A stretch of DNA of 13,620 nucleotides from Nitrosopumilales archaeon UBA218 (GTDB lineage Archaea; Thermoproteota; Nitrososphaeria; Nitrososphaerales; Nitrosopumilaceae). The notes under the pieces were generated by a model that did not search any database, was not told the DNA's origin, and saw only the letters and a list, made by a program, of their open reading frames with translations. Every line of letters begins with the position of its first letter. Position 1 is the stretch's first letter. Location: the NCBI GenBank assembly GCA_002499525.1, contig DAMC01000065.1:30288-43907 (forward strand). Direction: 5' to 3'. The position numbers and the translations under genes were made by a program. Shown here in pieces: positions 12,512-13,620 of this stretch.

Positions 12512-13620
12512 CTAGTTTTCACAACTTAGCAAAATATCATTGTCATTTGAGGCAATGCAAGTGTCATAATCATCTCCGCCATCTACTACATCCGTACCTG
12601 CACCAGTTATTAGATAATCATCGCCTGAACCACCTTTAATGATATCATTTCCGGATCCTGCGTTTACATAGTCAGTGCCTTCGTTTCCATAGACAATGTC
12701 ATCACCATCTCCGGACAATATGCAATCATCACCTTTATCCCCAGTTATAATATCATCACCAGCAAGTCCAATAATCAAATCCGCCTTTGAGGTACCAGTC
12801 AAAATATCATCACCGTCAGTTCCCAAGATGACATTGTACGCGGATTCGGGTTTACCACATGCTTGTACTGTTATTGTTTGTGTCTTAGATTCCATATTGC
12901 CAAAGCTGTCCACTACAGTCCAAGTTACTTTGGTTTCTCCAATAGGGAATGCATCGGGTGCATCATTGGTAATCTTTGGAGATGAGTCGGTCAAATCAGT
13001 TGCATTTGCATTGCCAAAAGATATGACAGTATTCAAGTCAGTAGCATTAGTAATGACGTTATCAGGTATTGCCAATTCCGGTGCAGTTGAATCTTTGATA
13101 GTTATTGTTTGAGTAACATTTGATCTGTTGCCTGCTTCATCTTTGGCAGTCCAAGTTACCAAAGTGTCACCCAACGGGAATGTTTTTGGTGCGTCGTTAG
13201 TAATTGTCACTTTGCTCACAGAATCTGTAGCTATTGGGGGTTGTAAAGTGACAACAGTATCAGTTTTGGATGTTGCCTCTACTACAACATTATCTGGTTT
13301 AGAAATATTCGGTGATGAAGTATCTATGATTGTAACTTTTTGAGTAACATTAGCAATATTTCCTGAAGAGTCTGTAGCAGTCCAGGACACTATAGTTTCA
13401 CCGAGCTTGAATTTAGACGGTGCGTCGTTAGATACTGTAGCAATCTCAACTAGATCACTAGCATCAGCCTTTCCGAGAGATACTGTATTACTGTCAGATG
13501 AAGTAGCCTCTTGGGTTATGTCGGCAGGTGGTGTAATAGTTGGTTTAGTGGTATCTTGAACAATTACTTTTTGAGTTGTAGTGGATGTATTTCCTGACTC
13601 GTCTATTGCAGTCCAGGTTA
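12512..13620 (-). CDS. Large secreted or surface protein with HYR modules and RTX calcium-binding tail, C-terminal part
   Basis: The C-terminal 369 residues in the window; the frame is open through the window edge with no start, so the GTG at 13390 that opens one possible ORF is internal. Three complete HYR (hyalin repeat) modules of 77 residues and the end of a fourth are seen, each with a pattern close to NDAPxxFPLGxTxVTWT, followed by a TDxxGN and a TQ turn; HYR is an immunoglobulin-like adhesive fold. A linker with CGKPESAYNVIL leads to an RTX-like block of eleven nine-residue repeats (GDDILTG, GDDIITG, GNDIIKGG and so on), which would bind calcium outside the cell. The protein ends in DTCIASNDNDILLSCEN. 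Export is inferred from domain type, as the signal region is not in the window. A surface adhesin or matrix component is likely; enzyme activity is not visible. Confidence 0.9.
   Translation of the reverse strand, partial: TWTAIDESGNTSTTTQKVIVQDTTKPTITPPADITQEATSSDSNTVSLGKADASDLVEIATVSNDAPSKFKLGETIVSWTATDSSGNIANVTQKVTIIDTSSPNISKPDNVVVEATSKTDTVVTLQPPIATDSVSKVTITNDAPKTFPLGDTLVTWTAKDEAGNRSNVTQTITIKDSTAPELAIPDNVITNATDLNTVISFGNANATDLTDSSPKITNDAPDAFPIGETKVTWTVVDSFGNMESKTQTITVQACGKPESAYNVILGTDGDDILTGTSKADLIIGLAGDDIITGDKGDDCILSGDGDDIVYGNEGTDYVNAGSGNDIIKGGSGDDYLITGAGTDVVDGGDDYDTCIASNDNDILLSCEN
12527..12823 (-). repeat. RTX nonapeptide repeat block
   Basis: Eleven tandem 27-bp units translate to nine-residue repeats of the type GxxGDDxxx. 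The first reads GTDGDDILT, the middle ones GLAGDDIIT, GDKGDDCIL and GGSGDDYLI, the last, degenerate one ASNDNDILL. The pattern is that of the hemolysin-type calcium-binding beta-roll. It sits at the C-terminus of the HYR protein. Confidence 0.9.
12875..13620 (-). repeat. Tandem 231-bp HYR-module repeats
   Basis: Three complete 231-bp units (12875-13105, 13106-13336, 13337-13567) and a partial one at 13568-13620 encode the 77-residue HYR modules. The period is constant although protein identity between modules is moderate, so this is an old duplication that keeps its length. The array continues beyond the window. Confidence 0.85.

Noticed and set aside
12505..12514. CTAG-NN-CTAG inverted repeat between the surface-protein stop and hemL
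   Set aside because: Too short to distinguish from chance and half of it is formed by the stop codon region; no second copy seen at other operon starts.
12527..12823. Short tandem repeats that might be taken for a CRISPR array or microsatellite
   Set aside because: The 27-bp period translates in frame into RTX nonapeptides; there are no conserved repeat/unique spacer alternations.
12696..13112. 138-codon open frame on the plus strand opposite the HYR/RTX gene
   Set aside because: It is a shadow caused by the repetitive Asp/Gly/Thr codons of the real minus-strand gene, whose protein shows clear HYR and RTX motifs.
13388..13390. GTG as the start of the HYR/RTX gene
   Set aside because: The same frame continues upstream to the window edge with another full HYR module and part of a further one, so this codon is an internal Val within VSWTATD.

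Overview
The window looks like chromosomal DNA from an ammonia-oxidising archaeon of the Nitrososphaerota (Thaumarchaeota), most likely a Nitrosopumilaceae-type member. Four things point there. The DNA is AT-rich. The start regions are archaeal, with TATA-like boxes about 26 nt upstream of several start codons, which implies leaderless or very short-leader mRNAs. The phosphoglycerate kinase is of archaeal type. Tetrapyrrole and SUF Fe-S genes are chained, next to a very repetitive secreted protein and several small unassigned genes. The lineage call is an inference from gene content; no marker gene such as rRNA or amo is present.

Layout. Positions 1-332 (minus) hold the N-terminus of a membrane-anchored exported protein cut by the window edge. 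361-1149 (minus) encodes a long coiled-coil protein with a histone-H1-like lysine tail. 1268-1579 (plus) is an unrecognised 103-residue protein that converges on a PAP2-family membrane phosphatase (1568-2227, minus). The divergent gene is phosphoglycerate kinase (2316-3524, plus). 3517-8658 (minus) is a six-gene SUF operon transcribed as sufB, sufD, Rieske ferredoxin, sufS, sufU, winged-helix/zinc-ribbon protein. 8741-12472 (minus) is a tetrapyrrole operon transcribed as hemL, hemC, uroporphyrinogen-III methyltransferase, hemD, joined by three 4-nt ATGA overlaps. 12512-13620 (minus) is the C-terminal part of a large surface or secreted protein made of 77-residue HYR modules and an RTX-like calcium-binding tail; its start lies beyond the window.

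How the genes work together. hemL makes 5-aminolevulinate, hemC polymerises porphobilinogen to hydroxymethylbilane, hemD closes it to uroporphyrinogen III, and the methyltransferase turns that into precorrin-2, the branch point to cobalamin and siroheme/haem. hemA and hemB are not here. In the SUF operon SufS takes sulfur from cysteine, SufU probably receives it, and SufB/SufD form the scaffold. The usual ATPase SufC is missing from the cluster. A Rieske-type ferredoxin and a small zinc-ribbon protein are embedded in the operon with overlapping or abutting junctions, so they are probably co-expressed with it and may serve assembly, electron transfer or regulation.

Gene density is high and no gene-free stretch reaches 300 bases. 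I saw no rRNA, tRNA, CRISPR array, insertion sequence or phage gene. No complete new defence or mobile system is visible. The parts most worth a second look are the two extra SUF-operon genes, the coiled-coil protein with the lysine tail, and the HYR/RTX surface protein.
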